This document shows positions 6,901-15,582 of a DNA stretch of 19,793 nt, piece after piece. Location: positions 1 to 19,793 of the forward strand of contig CAZWAP010000044.1 in assembly GCA_964632005.1 (NCBI GenBank). The letters run 5' to 3'. Source of the DNA: CAZWAP01 sp964632005. GTDB taxonomy: Bacteria > Planctomycetota > Phycisphaerae > Sedimentisphaerales > Anaerobacaceae. Made by a program: the position numbers and the translations under genes. The notes under the pieces were generated by a model, which was given only the letters and a program-made list of their open reading frames with translations, was not told the origin of the DNA and did not search any database. Numbering within the stretch: the first letter of the stretch is position 1; every line of letters starts with the position of its first letter.

Positions 6901-8585
6901 CTTATCAGGGTCCCTACGGCTGCAGTGCCGTATTCCGAAAAAGCTTCGCTCCCGTGTACACCGGCAAAAGCCGGGCCTTCCTGCAGAATATCCCATAGGG
7001 CGTGCACATCGCTGTTCAGGAACACCCTCCCGATTTTTTCGTCAAACTGCGTCCCCAGCCCCCTCTCTATTTCGTCCATCGCCTCGTCTATACTCCGCGC
7101 GTCCCTGTATGTTCGCTTGGAGGTCATAGCGTCGAAGGAATCGGCAAGCTGCACGATCTTACCTATCAGCGGAAGCTGTCCCCCGCGCAGCCCGTTCGGA
7201 TAGCCCTTGCCATCGACACGCTCGTGGTGGCAAAGAACGCCGGGCACGATGTCCCGCATCTGCTTTATGTCCCGCAAGATGGCGGCCCCGATTGATGGAT
7301 GCTTCTTGATGCACTCGTATTCCTCCGCCGTCAGCTTGCCACGTTTCCGCAGGACGGCCTCGTCGACCCCGATCTTCCCTATATCATGCAGCAGCCCGGC
7401 AAGGTAAACCCTGTGCAGCTGCTCCTCGCCGAGCGATTCAACCTCCGAGAGACGCTCGGCAATCCACCTCGAGATAAATGCCACCCTCTCGGAATGACCA
7501 CGCGTGTACTCGTCCTTGGCATCAATGCTGCTCGTCAGGGCCTTGAGCGAACCTATCAGCAGCTCCTTGAGGTCTTTGAAGAGCCTGCCGTTCTCAAGAA
7601 AGACGGCACAACTGCTGGCCACCGAGTTGAACAGTTTTACGTCCGTGCTGTCGAAGTCTGGCTTGTCAACTCTGTTGATGGCGACCATCATCCCTATTAT
7701 CCGGATTCTCTCCCGGGTCCTCCGAGCAGACTGTGATCCGCTCTTGTCCTTGACGCACAGGGGAACTGCGATGATATTCTTGACGTTGCCCGGCCAATCG
7801 TACTTGAACGGCCCATAGGCGTCGCTGTCCAGCAGCGCCTCCTTGCCGCTTTGGAGCTCCTCGACCAGCCGGCTGTGCAATATCGCCGCTGTCTGTTTGT
7901 CCAGATCGATCAGACCAGATCCGGCCGCCAGCACCAACTCTTCGCCGTTATCTACCGTCTTTTCCAGCAGGACCGCGATCCCCTCGACCTGAATAATCTC
8001 GGTCAGGCTGTCACAGGCCATCTGAAGGAAGCCCGCATCCTGCTCGGTTATTCGCATGTTTGTGCTGAGCTTATGCAGTAGGACCAGCTCTTCGTAGGTG
8101 TGTGCAAGTTCGGTGCCGACTTTCTCGATCTGCTCGTCGGCCCTTTTCGAAGCTCGATAGTTTTCTACCACCAACCTGAGCATTTCCGACCAGTATGCGC
8201 TGTTCCCAGCCCCCTGGCACGGCTGGCCCGGCTTGTCGCCGCCCACGTCGAGTAGAACAGCCCCGGCCGGCCGCGAGCCTCCCCCGCTCGGCTCTGCCAG
8301 CATCAGCACTGCGCCGAAAACAACGTTGTCATCTCCCAACCGCCAGATCGCCTCACTCGTATCGGCGTCGGCGCGCTTACCCGCATGCTCACTCACTATC
8401 CGTCTGCCAAGCTCCGAGAGCTGTTGTGGACAGCTCTCAAACCGTCCGCCCGAACAAATCAGCACGATCTCACCATCAACATCGCAAGCAGCGAAATTGA
8501 CGCCGAGCCCGCTGATCCTCTCGCCGACCCGGTGCAATATGCGGAGCTGTGCCGGATTGAAACTCTTGCCGATAGTCACTGGCAT
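6897..8585 (-). CDS. GAF / HD-GYP domain cyclic-di-GMP phosphodiesterase
   Basis: 562 residues, no membrane segment. The N-terminal 1-145 has no family I recognise but looks like a small-ligand sensor fold. A coiled linker (about 146-185) and a GAF domain (about 185-335) follow. The C-terminal HD-GYP domain (about 345-535) has HSERVAFISRWIAERL, the HD pair in LLHDIGKIG (His400, Asp401), HHERVDGKGYPNGL (453-466) with the GYP signature, and ADSFDAMTSKRTYR. All metal-site and GYP residues are present, so it should hydrolyse c-di-GMP, a property known for this family. The ATG has GGAAGGA 4 bases upstream. It lies 63 bases after the receiver gene and overlaps the STAS gene by 4 bases. Its role in controlling the neighbouring pilus motor is inferred from position. 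Confidence 0.94.
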   Translation of the reverse strand: MPVTIGKSFNPAQLRILHRVGERISGLGVNFAACDVDGEIVLICSGGRFESCPQQLSELGRRIVSEHAGKRADADTSEAIWRLGDDNVVFGAVLMLAEPSGGGSRPAGAVLLDVGGDKPGQPCQGAGNSAYWSEMLRLVVENYRASKRADEQIEKVGTELAHTYEELVLLHKLSTNMRITEQDAGFLQMACDSLTEIIQVEGIAVLLEKTVDNGEELVLAAGSGLIDLDKQTAAILHSRLVEELQSGKEALLDSDAYGPFKYDWPGNVKNIIAVPLCVKDKSGSQSARRTRERIRIIGMMVAINRVDKPDFDSTDVKLFNSVASSCAVFLENGRLFKDLKELLIGSLKALTSSIDAKDEYTRGHSERVAFISRWIAERLSEVESLGEEQLHRVYLAGLLHDIGKIGVDEAVLRKRGKLTAEEYECIKKHPSIGAAILRDIKQMRDIVPGVLCHHERVDGKGYPNGLRGGQLPLIGKIVQLADSFDAMTSKRTYRDARSIDEAMDEIERGLGTQFDEKIGRVFLNSDVHALWDILQEGPAFAGVHGSEAFSEYGTAAVGTLIR

Positions 8586-8648
8586 AGTATCCTTCCACCT
8601 ACAGAAAACGACGCTCTTACGTTTCCCAGCTCCCGCTCGGCTAGATCC

Positions 8649-9041
8649 TCAATCGCCGAGCGCTAGCTGCTTCTGATAAAGGATGTCCTCAACGTACCCC
8701 AACAATTCCCTGGGGCTGAAAGGCTTGCTCAAACAAGCCGATATGTTCAGCTCCTCCTCCTGCTGCTTTGAAATCGCAAAGCTCCTGGCCGTCAGTAGGA
8801 TCACAGGGACGTCCCTCGTTGCCTCGTTCTCCCTGAGCTTGGCGATAAGTTCCAGGCCTGTCACCATCGGCATCTGGTAGTCCGTGACTATGATGTCAGG
8901 CCTTTCCTGGCAAGCCAGCTCAAAGGCCTGCTGACCGTTGTCTGCCGTTATGACCTCGTAACCGTTGTTGCGGAGCTTTATCGCAACCACATGCACGATG
9001 TGGATTTCATCATCCACCACCAGCACTTTTTTCTCTGCCAT
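8649..9041 (-). CDS. Single-domain response regulator (CheY-like receiver)
   Basis: 130 residues, a lone receiver domain with no output domain. The acidic pair is Asp10/Asp11 (VLVVDDE), the phosphoacceptor is Asp54 in IVTDYQMP, the switch Thr is Thr84 in ILLTA and the conserved Lys is Lys106 in LSKPFSP, so it should be phosphorylatable. It has an excellent ribosome site, GGAGG 7 bases before the ATG at 9041. It lies 44 bases after a histidine kinase, its likely partner, and upstream of the HD-GYP gene. With no output domain it must act by protein contact, possibly on the HD-GYP protein or the pilus machinery (inference). Confidence 0.95.
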   Translation of the reverse strand: MAEKKVLVVDDEIHIVHVVAIKLRNNGYEVITADNGQQAFELACQERPDIIVTDYQMPMVTGLELIAKLRENEATRDVPVILLTARSFAISKQQEEELNISACLSKPFSPRELLGYVEDILYQKQLALGD

Positions 9042-9085
9042 TCTTTTGCCTCCACCAGAAACTTACACCTACTACTCTCGGCATT

Positions 9086-10567
9086 TCAAACACTCGCCGT
9101 CTGTTCCGTCCTTGCCAGGGGCAGTTCGAAGCCAAAGGTGCTACCCTGGCCTACCTTGCTCCTGACAAACACGCGCCCGCCGTGGACCTTTTCAACTATC
9201 TCCTTCACGAGATTCAGGCCCAGTCCCGTGCCCTTGGCCTGCTTCTTGTTGGCATTGACCCTGTAGAACTTCTCGAAGACATGGTCGATCTCGTCTTCGG
9301 GAATGCCGACTCCCGTGTCGGTGACACTAACGCGCGCAACCTGCCCTATCTCATCGACCTCGGTCTTCACCGTGACCGAACCACCGGACGGCGTGTACTT
9401 GACCGCGTTGCTCAACAGGTTGACGATAACCTGCGAGATCATATCCCTGTCGATGTAAACCTGGTCGAAAACGATGGGCTTTTGACCTATCACGCGAACG
9501 TTTTTCTCCTCGGCACAGCCTTTTATCATTTGTAGCTGCTCTTCGATGAGCATCGTCAGGCTTGCCGCTTCCTTGTTGACCTTTATCAGCCCCGATTCGA
9601 TGCGCGATATGTTGAGCATATCCTCGATCAAACGATTCAGCCTTTTGGCCTGGGTTTGAATCACCGAATAAAACTCTTTTCTTGTTTGCTCGTCGTCGGC
9701 CTCGCCGTCGGCCAGCATCTCCGTGTAAGCCGTTATCGAGGCAAGCGGAGTTTTCAATTCGTGGGACACGTGGCTGACAAAGTCGTTTTTCATCTGCGAG
9801 ATTTCCTTCTCGCGAGTAATATCGTGCAGTACCGCCGCCGAGCCGCAAATCTGCCCTTTCTCGTCGAGCACACAGGTAACGATACAGTCGTAAGTCTTCT
9901 CGGCCGCGCCCGAGGAAAACCGGATCTCCCGCCTGCTGGCGCGCACCTTGCTCTTCTTGCTACGGGTAAGGAAATCAACGAATTCGCCGTTGTCGCCGCC
10001 GATAAGCCCTTCCAGCGGCTTTCGCTGCGAGCTGCGGAAATCGAACCCGAACAACCGCCCCGCCGCCTCGTTCGCCAGCAACAGCCTGTCGAACTCGTCT
10101 GCGACGATGACCGCGTCGCGCATACTATTGATTATCGCCTCGGCGTTCTTTTGGCGGCTCGTGGCAAGACGCATCTCGATCTGCGAGTCCTCCAGTCGCC
10201 TCTCCAGCTCAGCTATCCTCTCGGCGCACCGCCGGAACTCCGCCTTGACCGCCTCGATAAAGGCGTTCGGCGCGACATTGGACGGGGGGCAGGGGTGCCC
10301 GCCCCCCTGCCACGGAAGGCTTGCGGCTATGGACGTGATGCCTCGAGCCAGTTTTCGCCCATACCAGCCGAGCCAGATCACGCCCACAGCCACAACCACG
10401 CAACAGACCGCGACAACGGCGGCTACACCGTCTGGGCGACCGGCAAGCGGCCGACCTCCAGCGGCGCGCCCGCTCTCCCAGATGGCCAGGCCCGCCGCAA
10501 GCAGGCATAGCGCAACCAGGGCCACGCTAACCGCATATAAGCTTCTTCCAGAGTTCAACTTCGACAA
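9086..10567 (-). CDS. Membrane PAS-domain sensor histidine kinase
   Basis: 493 residues. Two membrane helices at about 11-30 and 47-67 form a short hairpin with almost no periplasmic domain. A coiled segment (105-140), a PAS domain (about 141-250), a HisKA domain with SHVSHELKTPLASITAYTEM (phosphoacceptor His269) and an HATPase domain follow. The HATPase has the N box around NLLSNAVKYT (383-392), G1 box DTGVGIP (417-423) and G2 box KGTGLGLNLV (445-454). It resembles the PhoR/WalK class. The start is uncertain: the reading frame opens only after a TGA a few codons upstream, and the first start is TTG at 10567 with no good ribosome site. Residues 84-95 are encoded by a strong inverted repeat (10288-10311) that looks inserted. 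Confidence 0.93.
   Translation of the reverse strand: MSKLNSGRSLYAVSVALVALCLLAAGLAIWESGRAAGGRPLAGRPDGVAAVVAVCCVVVAVGVIWLGWYGRKLARGITSIAASLPWQGGGHPCPPSNVAPNAFIEAVKAEFRRCAERIAELERRLEDSQIEMRLATSRQKNAEAIINSMRDAVIVADEFDRLLLANEAAGRLFGFDFRSSQRKPLEGLIGGDNGEFVDFLTRSKKSKVRASRREIRFSSGAAEKTYDCIVTCVLDEKGQICGSAAVLHDITREKEISQMKNDFVSHVSHELKTPLASITAYTEMLADGEADDEQTRKEFYSVIQTQAKRLNRLIEDMLNISRIESGLIKVNKEAASLTMLIEEQLQMIKGCAEEKNVRVIGQKPIVFDQVYIDRDMISQVIVNLLSNAVKYTPSGGSVTVKTEVDEIGQVARVSVTDTGVGIPEDEIDHVFEKFYRVNANKKQAKGTGLGLNLVKEIVEKVHGGRVFVRSKVGQGSTFGFELPLARTEQTASV
10288..10311. repeat. GC-rich inverted repeat inside the kinase gene
   Basis: GGCAGGGG and CCCCTGCC form a perfect 8-bp stem around an 8-base loop, with further G and C runs on both sides. 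It encodes the glycine/proline-rich WQGGGHPCPP between the second membrane helix and the coiled region, where an in-frame insertion would be tolerated. It looks like a REP-type palindromic unit, but no second copy is visible in the window. Confidence 0.6.
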
Positions 10568-10649
10568 CCGTCAATCAGTTCAACAACGTCGAACCTCTTC
10601 CTGCCGAGCGGCTCCGCACCTCTCGCATCTCCTGTCTCAACAACACCGG

Positions 10650-12383
10650 CTATTTCCTGATCCAGTTGGGCGCTTCCTCGTTGTCAAGGCCTTCGAGAAT
10701 GACCCTCTCCAAGCGCTTCGCCTCTTCGGGTGCCGTCTCTCTGAGGATTCTCTCCTTCAGCCTGATAGCCTCCAGGTAGGAGGGACGAAGTCTCAGTGCC
10801 ACGACCAGGGCCTTCATAGCCGAGTCATAGTCACCCTGCACGTAGCACCGGGCGGCCTTAATGTAGTGCTCTTGAGCCAATCTGCCCCTGGCGGTTATCT
10901 GAACCTCGTTCTTGGCGCCGAACCTCTTTCGCTGAACATCCTCGGCCCTGGCTTCGCCCGCCGTCTCCGAGGGCTCCTCGATAATATGGGGCGTGAGCAA
11001 AACGATCACCTCGTGCCGCACGGTCTGGTCCGCCCTGCCTCTAAAAAGAAGCCCGATCAGAGGCAGATCACCAAGCAGGGGAATCTGTGTCCGCTTGGCC
11101 GTCACCTTGTCCCTGAAAAGCCCACCGATGACGATGGTCTGGCCGTCTCGCACGAGTATGTTCGTCACCAACTCGGCAGAGGTTTCATCGGGCACGTTCT
11201 CGACGTTCAGACTGCCGGAACTATCCTTCGGGTGTATGTCCATACGAATGTAGCCGTCGTCACCGATGTAGGGCCTGAACGAAAGTTTCGTACCGGTGTC
11301 AAGGAAGCCGACCTGTTCGGTGGTCGAGGTCTGGGTCTGGGTCGTCTGGCTCTTATATCCGAGCTTCGTCCCGATATACACCTGGCCAAGCTGCTTGTTG
11401 ACGGCCAGTATCTTCGGGTTCGCCAGTATCGTCACGTCGGTAACCTCCTCGACGGCCCGAACAAATGTGGCGATGTTGCCGTGTGCAAAGGCAAACGTCA
11501 GGCCGCCGCTCTTGGCAACCTGCCCCGTGCCCGCGGATTTGAAGTAATCTGACCCTCGCTTTATATCCCCGCTGGAGGCCGGCAAACCCGGAATCCCCGT
11601 AACTACATCGTCCAGCGTGCTCCAATCAATCCCAAACTGCATATCCTCGGTGAGCGTAACATCCATTATCGTCGCCTCGACAAGCACCTGTTTGGGCCTG
11701 ATGTCGAGCTTTTCGATAAGCTCCGCCACAGCTTCTATGTTTTCAGGGTAGTCGTAAACCAATATGGTGTCGTTCATAGCGGTGCTGTCCCCCCCGCCGG
11801 TCATCGTCGTGATCGATTCACCCGTGGGGAACGTGGTATCTGCCGCACTGGTAACCTCCACCTTGGCGTTATCACTGAGCACCGGCGTTATCAGCTTCTT
11901 GGCCTCGGCGGCCGAGATGTAATACAGCGTGAAAAGCCGGTAAACCATCCGCGCAAGATCTTCCTTGATCTTCTTGTACTCCTCGGCGGTGTAAACGTTG
12001 ATAAAGTTACCTTCCTGCTCGTACTTGAAGCCGTACCCCAGGATCGCGTCCAGGGCCTGCTCGAACGTCACGTCGTACAGACTGGTAACAGTAATGGCGC
12101 CGTCCACCTTCGGTGAGGGCACAATGTTTTTCTGGTAGCGCGCGGCCAAAAATTGTAGTGCGTCCTGTATTCTCATATCCTTCTTGAACGTGATCGACTG
12201 AATCTTTTCGCCTGTCTCCGCGGCCCGGCTCTCCGTGGTCGAAGACGTCTCGCCGCTGGAAGCCCCCACGGCAGCAGGGCCTGGCTCCGCCCGACCTACG
12301 CACACCGCCACCGTAATAACCACGAAGCCCCACACAAAAAGACGCCGGGCAACCTGAACTGTCTTGATTTTTTCACTGCTCAT
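10650..12383 (-). CDS. PilQ/GspD-family secretin with C-terminal TPR-like tail
   Basis: 577 residues; outer-membrane pore of T4P or type II secretion. A signal peptide spans 1-32 (basic start, hydrophobic 15-30). An STN/N-domain (about 60-132) has ITFKKDMRIQDALQFLAA and FEQALDAILGYGFKYE. An N1-like domain (about 145-227) and the secretin core (about 230-468) follow. The core ends in RTQIPLLGDLPLIGLLFRG and HEVIVLLTPHI, the family hallmarks. Residues 495-545 look like one or two TPR helices (YIKAARCYVQGDYDSAMKAL), which is unusual after a secretin core. No AMIN domain is seen, and the protein is shorter than proteobacterial PilQ. The ATG has GGAG 7 bases upstream. It follows pilM-N-O-P in classical order. 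I leave the symbol open because PilQ and GspD cannot be separated cleanly here. Confidence 0.93.
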   Translation of the reverse strand: MSSEKIKTVQVARRLFVWGFVVITVAVCVGRAEPGPAAVGASSGETSSTTESRAAETGEKIQSITFKKDMRIQDALQFLAARYQKNIVPSPKVDGAITVTSLYDVTFEQALDAILGYGFKYEQEGNFINVYTAEEYKKIKEDLARMVYRLFTLYYISAAEAKKLITPVLSDNAKVEVTSAADTTFPTGESITTMTGGGDSTAMNDTILVYDYPENIEAVAELIEKLDIRPKQVLVEATIMDVTLTEDMQFGIDWSTLDDVVTGIPGLPASSGDIKRGSDYFKSAGTGQVAKSGGLTFAFAHGNIATFVRAVEEVTDVTILANPKILAVNKQLGQVYIGTKLGYKSQTTQTQTSTTEQVGFLDTGTKLSFRPYIGDDGYIRMDIHPKDSSGSLNVENVPDETSAELVTNILVRDGQTIVIGGLFRDKVTAKRTQIPLLGDLPLIGLLFRGRADQTVRHEVIVLLTPHIIEEPSETAGEARAEDVQRKRFGAKNEVQITARGRLAQEHYIKAARCYVQGDYDSAMKALVVALRLRPSYLEAIRLKERILRETAPEEAKRLERVILEGLDNEEAPNWIRK

Positions 12384-12458
12384 CGTACTGCTCCAAAAGA
12401 GTATCGCTCCGACCCCGCCCGCAATCCGACCAGGGTCGGATGCTGCCTACTTCACCGT

Positions 12459-13067
12459 TTAGCCGTCATCGGCTGCAGTTCCAACCAACTTCAAAGTGAA
12501 TTCAACTTCTCCAGACCCGATCACAACCGAGTTCCTTCGAATCCCAACTACTTCGCACTCATACTTCTCGCTTCCATCACCAACCACAAATACATCCCCC
12601 TCCGACAGTAATTTGTCGTTGATAAAAGCCTGGGGCCGATCCCCCATTCCGATAGCCTCAAGCCTTATCAGCTTCGCAAGCCTATTTACTACTTCTTGGC
12701 CGGCATCTGTCCCATCTGAACTCACTTCTCCGACATCAACCGAAATGTCCTGTTGGCCCTTCTTGAAATTCTCCCAGCCGTTGCAGGCAAAGAAATCCCT
12801 GGTGATCTGGTCGTTGCGGCCTGAGACTTCCGGCAAGTTTACGAATGATACCCGTGCCGCCTCATCCAACTGCTCTTCTAACTCGGTTTTCTGAATTGCC
12901 GGCTCAGCCTGTGCGCTGCTGGGTCCTTTTCTTGTGAGTACACGCACCCACATAACCGCCATCACCACAATCAAACACGCCGCAATCCCGGCCTTCTTCT
13001 TATCCCCAGCCAGCCGGCCGAACGCCGTGTTGCTGACCCCCTGCTTGTTGCTGATGTTCCGCCTCAT
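12459..13067 (-). CDS. PilP/GspC-like inner-membrane linker protein
   Basis: 202 residues from the ATG at 13067, which has TGAGG 8 bases upstream. A start at 13127 is possible but would overlap the previous gene by 26 bases. A basic N-terminus, one membrane helix (about 26-43) and a Ser/Ala/Pro/Glu-rich linker precede a C-terminal region (about 130-196) with the short beta pattern of PilP and GspC periplasmic domains: LIRLEAIGMGDRPQAFINDK, then EGDVFVVGDG and VVGIRRNSVVIGSGEVEFTL. In those systems this protein ties the inner-membrane complex to the secretin. Assignment rests on fold pattern and gene position between PilO and the secretin; sequence identity to named PilP is likely low. Confidence 0.72.
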   Translation of the reverse strand: MRRNISNKQGVSNTAFGRLAGDKKKAGIAACLIVVMAVMWVRVLTRKGPSSAQAEPAIQKTELEEQLDEAARVSFVNLPEVSGRNDQITRDFFACNGWENFKKGQQDISVDVGEVSSDGTDAGQEVVNRLAKLIRLEAIGMGDRPQAFINDKLLSEGDVFVVGDGSEKYECEVVGIRRNSVVIGSGEVEFTLKLVGTAADDG

Positions 13068-13101
13068 ATCTAAAACCTCACCATCTGATCTTTCGCTTGC
13101 T

Positions 13102-13647
13102 TTATCCCTCTTCAACCTGCGGCGCATAGTAGATCACCGCTCGTGTCTCCATAGTCACTTCTCCGCTGAAAGCCGCGTCGTTTGTGAGCCTTAGACGCTC
13201 GATGCGAATCAGCCTCTCAAGGCCCCGCAAACCCTTGAAAAACGCGTACAACTCCCCCAGCGTGCCCCTGCACCGCATCTCAACGGGTATGCAGCGCAGC
13301 TTCCCAGCTGGTATCTGTTCGCCCGGTGCGATGACCTGCTCCCGGAGGTTGTGCTGCTTCATCAGCTCAGCAATCGTTTGAAGGAACGCTCCGAGCTCTC
13401 TGTCACGCGGTATCTTAGCCTCGTAGTCGCCGACCGACTCGGCCAGCAGCTCCAACTGCTCCTCAAGCACGGGCAGTTGCTTGCTCTGCGCCAGGCCCTT
13501 GCTGACCGCCAGCAGTTCCACGGCCTTCGCCTCTTTGATGTCTTTGATTCTCGCGTGCAATGGCATATAGCGAAACACCACAAAGCCGCCGACCAACGCA
13601 ACTGCCGCCGCACATATCGCTATTTGTTTTCGCTCTGCAAACAACAT
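13102..13647 (-). CDS. PilO-like inner-membrane assembly protein
   Basis: 181 residues. One N-terminal membrane helix (about 9-26), a coiled segment (about 30-85) and a ferredoxin-like C-terminal domain (about 90-175) with the PilO pattern LGELYAFFKGLRGLERLIRI, then a strand ending in TRAVIYYAP. PilO pairs with PilN through these coils to form the alignment complex. The start is unclear: an ATG at 13647 follows a G-run with short spacing, while a TTG at 13656 lies 3 bases after AGGGG. I chose the ATG; the difference is three residues. It begins 15 bases after the PilN-like stop. GspM is the main alternative family, with the same fold. Confidence 0.82.
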   Translation of the reverse strand: MLFAERKQIAICAAAVALVGGFVVFRYMPLHARIKDIKEAKAVELLAVSKGLAQSKQLPVLEEQLELLAESVGDYEAKIPRDRELGAFLQTIAELMKQHNLREQVIAPGEQIPAGKLRCIPVEMRCRGTLGELYAFFKGLRGLERLIRIERLRLTNDAAFSGEVTMETRAVIYYAPQVEEG

Positions 13648-13662
13648 AGCCCCCAATTGCCC

Positions 13663-14385
13663 CTATGACTGCTGGCGATAGTTCGCCAGGTAGCAACTTA
13701 TCTCAAACTCATACGCCTTGATATTCGTCGCAGAACCCCGCTGACGCTGCTCGAGGTCCGACGAAATCCCGGCCGATCCGCCCCCGGGCTTTATCTGTGT
13801 ATTCCGTGAAAAGGAGGGGGCAACCTGGAAGAAATACGGCGATTCTTCCAGTTCGCATATCAGCGCAGCAACGTCCGCAGCACTCGCGGCGACGCCAGCT
13901 ATTACCACCCTGAAACGCACATCACCCAGCGGAAGGTCTTTCCGGCCGCCGCCCGCGGACCCCGCACGGACCAGACCGTTGGACCGCGCCGGTTTATTGC
14001 CCCTCGTGGCCGAGGGGAATCTCTCGGCAAGCAATTCCACCCTTCTTAGCACTATCTCGTCGTCGATCAGGAAGCTCAACTCCGCCAGAACACTCGCCAC
14101 GTTTATTCTCGAATCGATCTTTTCGATCAAAGCAGCCTTTTCCTGCAGCTGGCTCATCTGCTTCTTCAGCCGAGCAAACTGCTCTGCTGCAGCCTGCGCC
14201 TGGGGATTGCCGGTCCTGATTTGTGCCAGCTCGGCCTCAGCCCTGGAGATCGAACCGGACGTCAGATAGTTCCAGACAAACATTATCACGAATATCCCAC
14301 CCAAGGCCACGTACTGCGTGCGGTAAGTAACCTTGCGACGCCTGCCTGTCCTGTACCATTCCGGCAGAAAATCAATCTCTTTCAT
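13663..14385 (-). CDS. PilN-like inner-membrane assembly protein
   Basis: 240 residues from ATG 14385, which has AGGGG 6 bases upstream. A longer reading from 14466 would overlap the PilM gene and lacks conservation. The start MKEIDFLPEWY is the cytoplasmic N-terminal peptide that in PilN docks into PilM (known for the family). A membrane helix (about 27-43), a coiled region (about 46-95, rich in Gln, Glu and Lys) and a PilN-type alpha/beta domain (about 95-238) follow. A Gly/Ser/Arg-rich segment (about 126-150) interrupts that domain. It sits 26 bases after the PilM stop, as expected for the pilMNOPQ order. GspL C-terminal-like proteins are the alternative. Confidence 0.85.
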   Translation of the reverse strand: MKEIDFLPEWYRTGRRRKVTYRTQYVALGGIFVIMFVWNYLTSGSISRAEAELAQIRTGNPQAQAAAEQFARLKKQMSQLQEKAALIEKIDSRINVASVLAELSFLIDDEIVLRRVELLAERFPSATRGNKPARSNGLVRAGSAGGGRKDLPLGDVRFRVVIAGVAASAADVAALICELEESPYFFQVAPSFSRNTQIKPGGGSAGISSDLEQRQRGSATNIKAYEFEISCYLANYRQQS

Positions 14386-14411
14386 ACTTATCCCCTGGCG
14401 CTCCGCTGGCA

Positions 14412-15566
14412 CTACTTCGTGTTCGCTGCTTTGAGACCGAGCCCGACCGCCACCGCCCACTCGCAAAGCAGCCCCCTTCTGTCATTATCGAGGCTCATGC
14501 TGCCTCGGCTGCTGGACAAATCAAACCCTTTCAAAGGCTCAGCCACGCTAATCTCTACGGTCAGTTGATTTTTCAAGACGCTCAGCAGGATGCTCTCGTA
14601 CGCCTCCCCACCGGAAAATACGGCGCGCTCAACACGCCTACCCCTGAAGGTTACGGTAAAATACCGCAGGCACAACGATATCTCCCTGGCCAGTTCAGTC
14701 ACGGCCGAACTGATCGCGTCAACCACCGCCTCTCGAGTGGCCGAATCGATCTTGCCTTCGTCCCCGCAGTCCTCTTGGACTGCCCTGCCGGCCTTCGGAC
14801 CGTTCGAAGCTCTCTCCAGCCAGAGCTTCTCTCGCAGTCTCTGGGCCTCCGGAAGGCTAAGGCCCAGCTTCTGAGCGACCTCCCGCGTGAATCTTTCCCC
14901 TCCGATCGGTATCTGCTTGATGAAGATGATGTCTCCTCCACGCCCGAATACCACCGTCGTAAACCTGCTGCCGACGTCGACGAACACAACCGTACGTTCC
15001 CTGTCTTCCTGCCGCCTCTGCCGACGTTCGAAGCCCCTGAAAAGGGCGCACGGTATCGCGTCAATCGCAACGGGACGCAGCCCCGCCTCCTCCACCAAGC
15101 TGATGTGCTCTCTTATGCTCTCATCACTCGCGGCGAAGAGGATAAGCTCGTTCCTGGTTTCCTCGCCCTGCCTGACACTCCCGGCGACCATATAGTTGAT
15201 TGAATCCTTTTCCGGGTCCAGGCCGAAACGCTGCACCGCTTCTTTACGAAGTGCCTTACCAACATTCTCGAATTCCGGCTGGCTCAAACGCAGACTTGTG
15301 ATTCGAAGCTTGTCATTGGGCAGGGACGAGACCACGCCTCTGCCGCGAAAATATTGCTTTGCCAGCATCTGCCTGATCGCCGAGACGACCGCATCCTTCC
15401 TCGCCTGGGGATCGCCGTTTATGCCGGGATCGAGCCTTATCTTGTCCGCGGCAACGACGCTCATATGGCCGCCGCTCAGGGCCAGCTGGATCATCTTGAT
15501 CGAGCTGTGGCCTATATCCAGGCCTATGGGCAGAACGCTACGTGTTCCAAGATTCCAGCTAATCAT
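14412..15566 (-). CDS. pilM: PilM, actin-like assembly ATPase
   Basis: 384 residues; cytoplasmic actin-fold protein that binds ATP and the PilN N-terminus. Phosphate-1 motif is PIGLDIGHSSIKMIQL (13-28), phosphate-2 VVFVDVGSRFTTVVFGRG (193-210) and adenosine-type motif AVFSGGEAYESIL (315-327). The SHS2-like insertion typical of PilM and FtsA lies around 35-170. It is close to the usual PilM length of about 350-390. The ATG at 15566 lies 16 bases after the pseudopilin stop, with only a weak GAGAG upstream, so expression may depend on coupling. It is the first of the pilM-N-O-P-Q block. The combined actin motifs and position make this the clearest T4P rather than T2SS marker here, because T2SS GspL fuses this part to a membrane domain. 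Confidence 0.92.
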   Translation of the reverse strand: MISWNLGTRSVLPIGLDIGHSSIKMIQLALSGGHMSVVAADKIRLDPGINGDPQARKDAVVSAIRQMLAKQYFRGRGVVSSLPNDKLRITSLRLSQPEFENVGKALRKEAVQRFGLDPEKDSINYMVAGSVRQGEETRNELILFAASDESIREHISLVEEAGLRPVAIDAIPCALFRGFERRQRRQEDRERTVVFVDVGSRFTTVVFGRGGDIIFIKQIPIGGERFTREVAQKLGLSLPEAQRLREKLWLERASNGPKAGRAVQEDCGDEGKIDSATREAVVDAISSAVTELAREISLCLRYFTVTFRGRRVERAVFSGGEAYESILLSVLKNQLTVEISVAEPLKGFDLSSSRGSMSLDNDRRGLLCEWAVAVGLGLKAANTK

Positions 15567-15582
15567 TTACGTTTGTCTCTCG

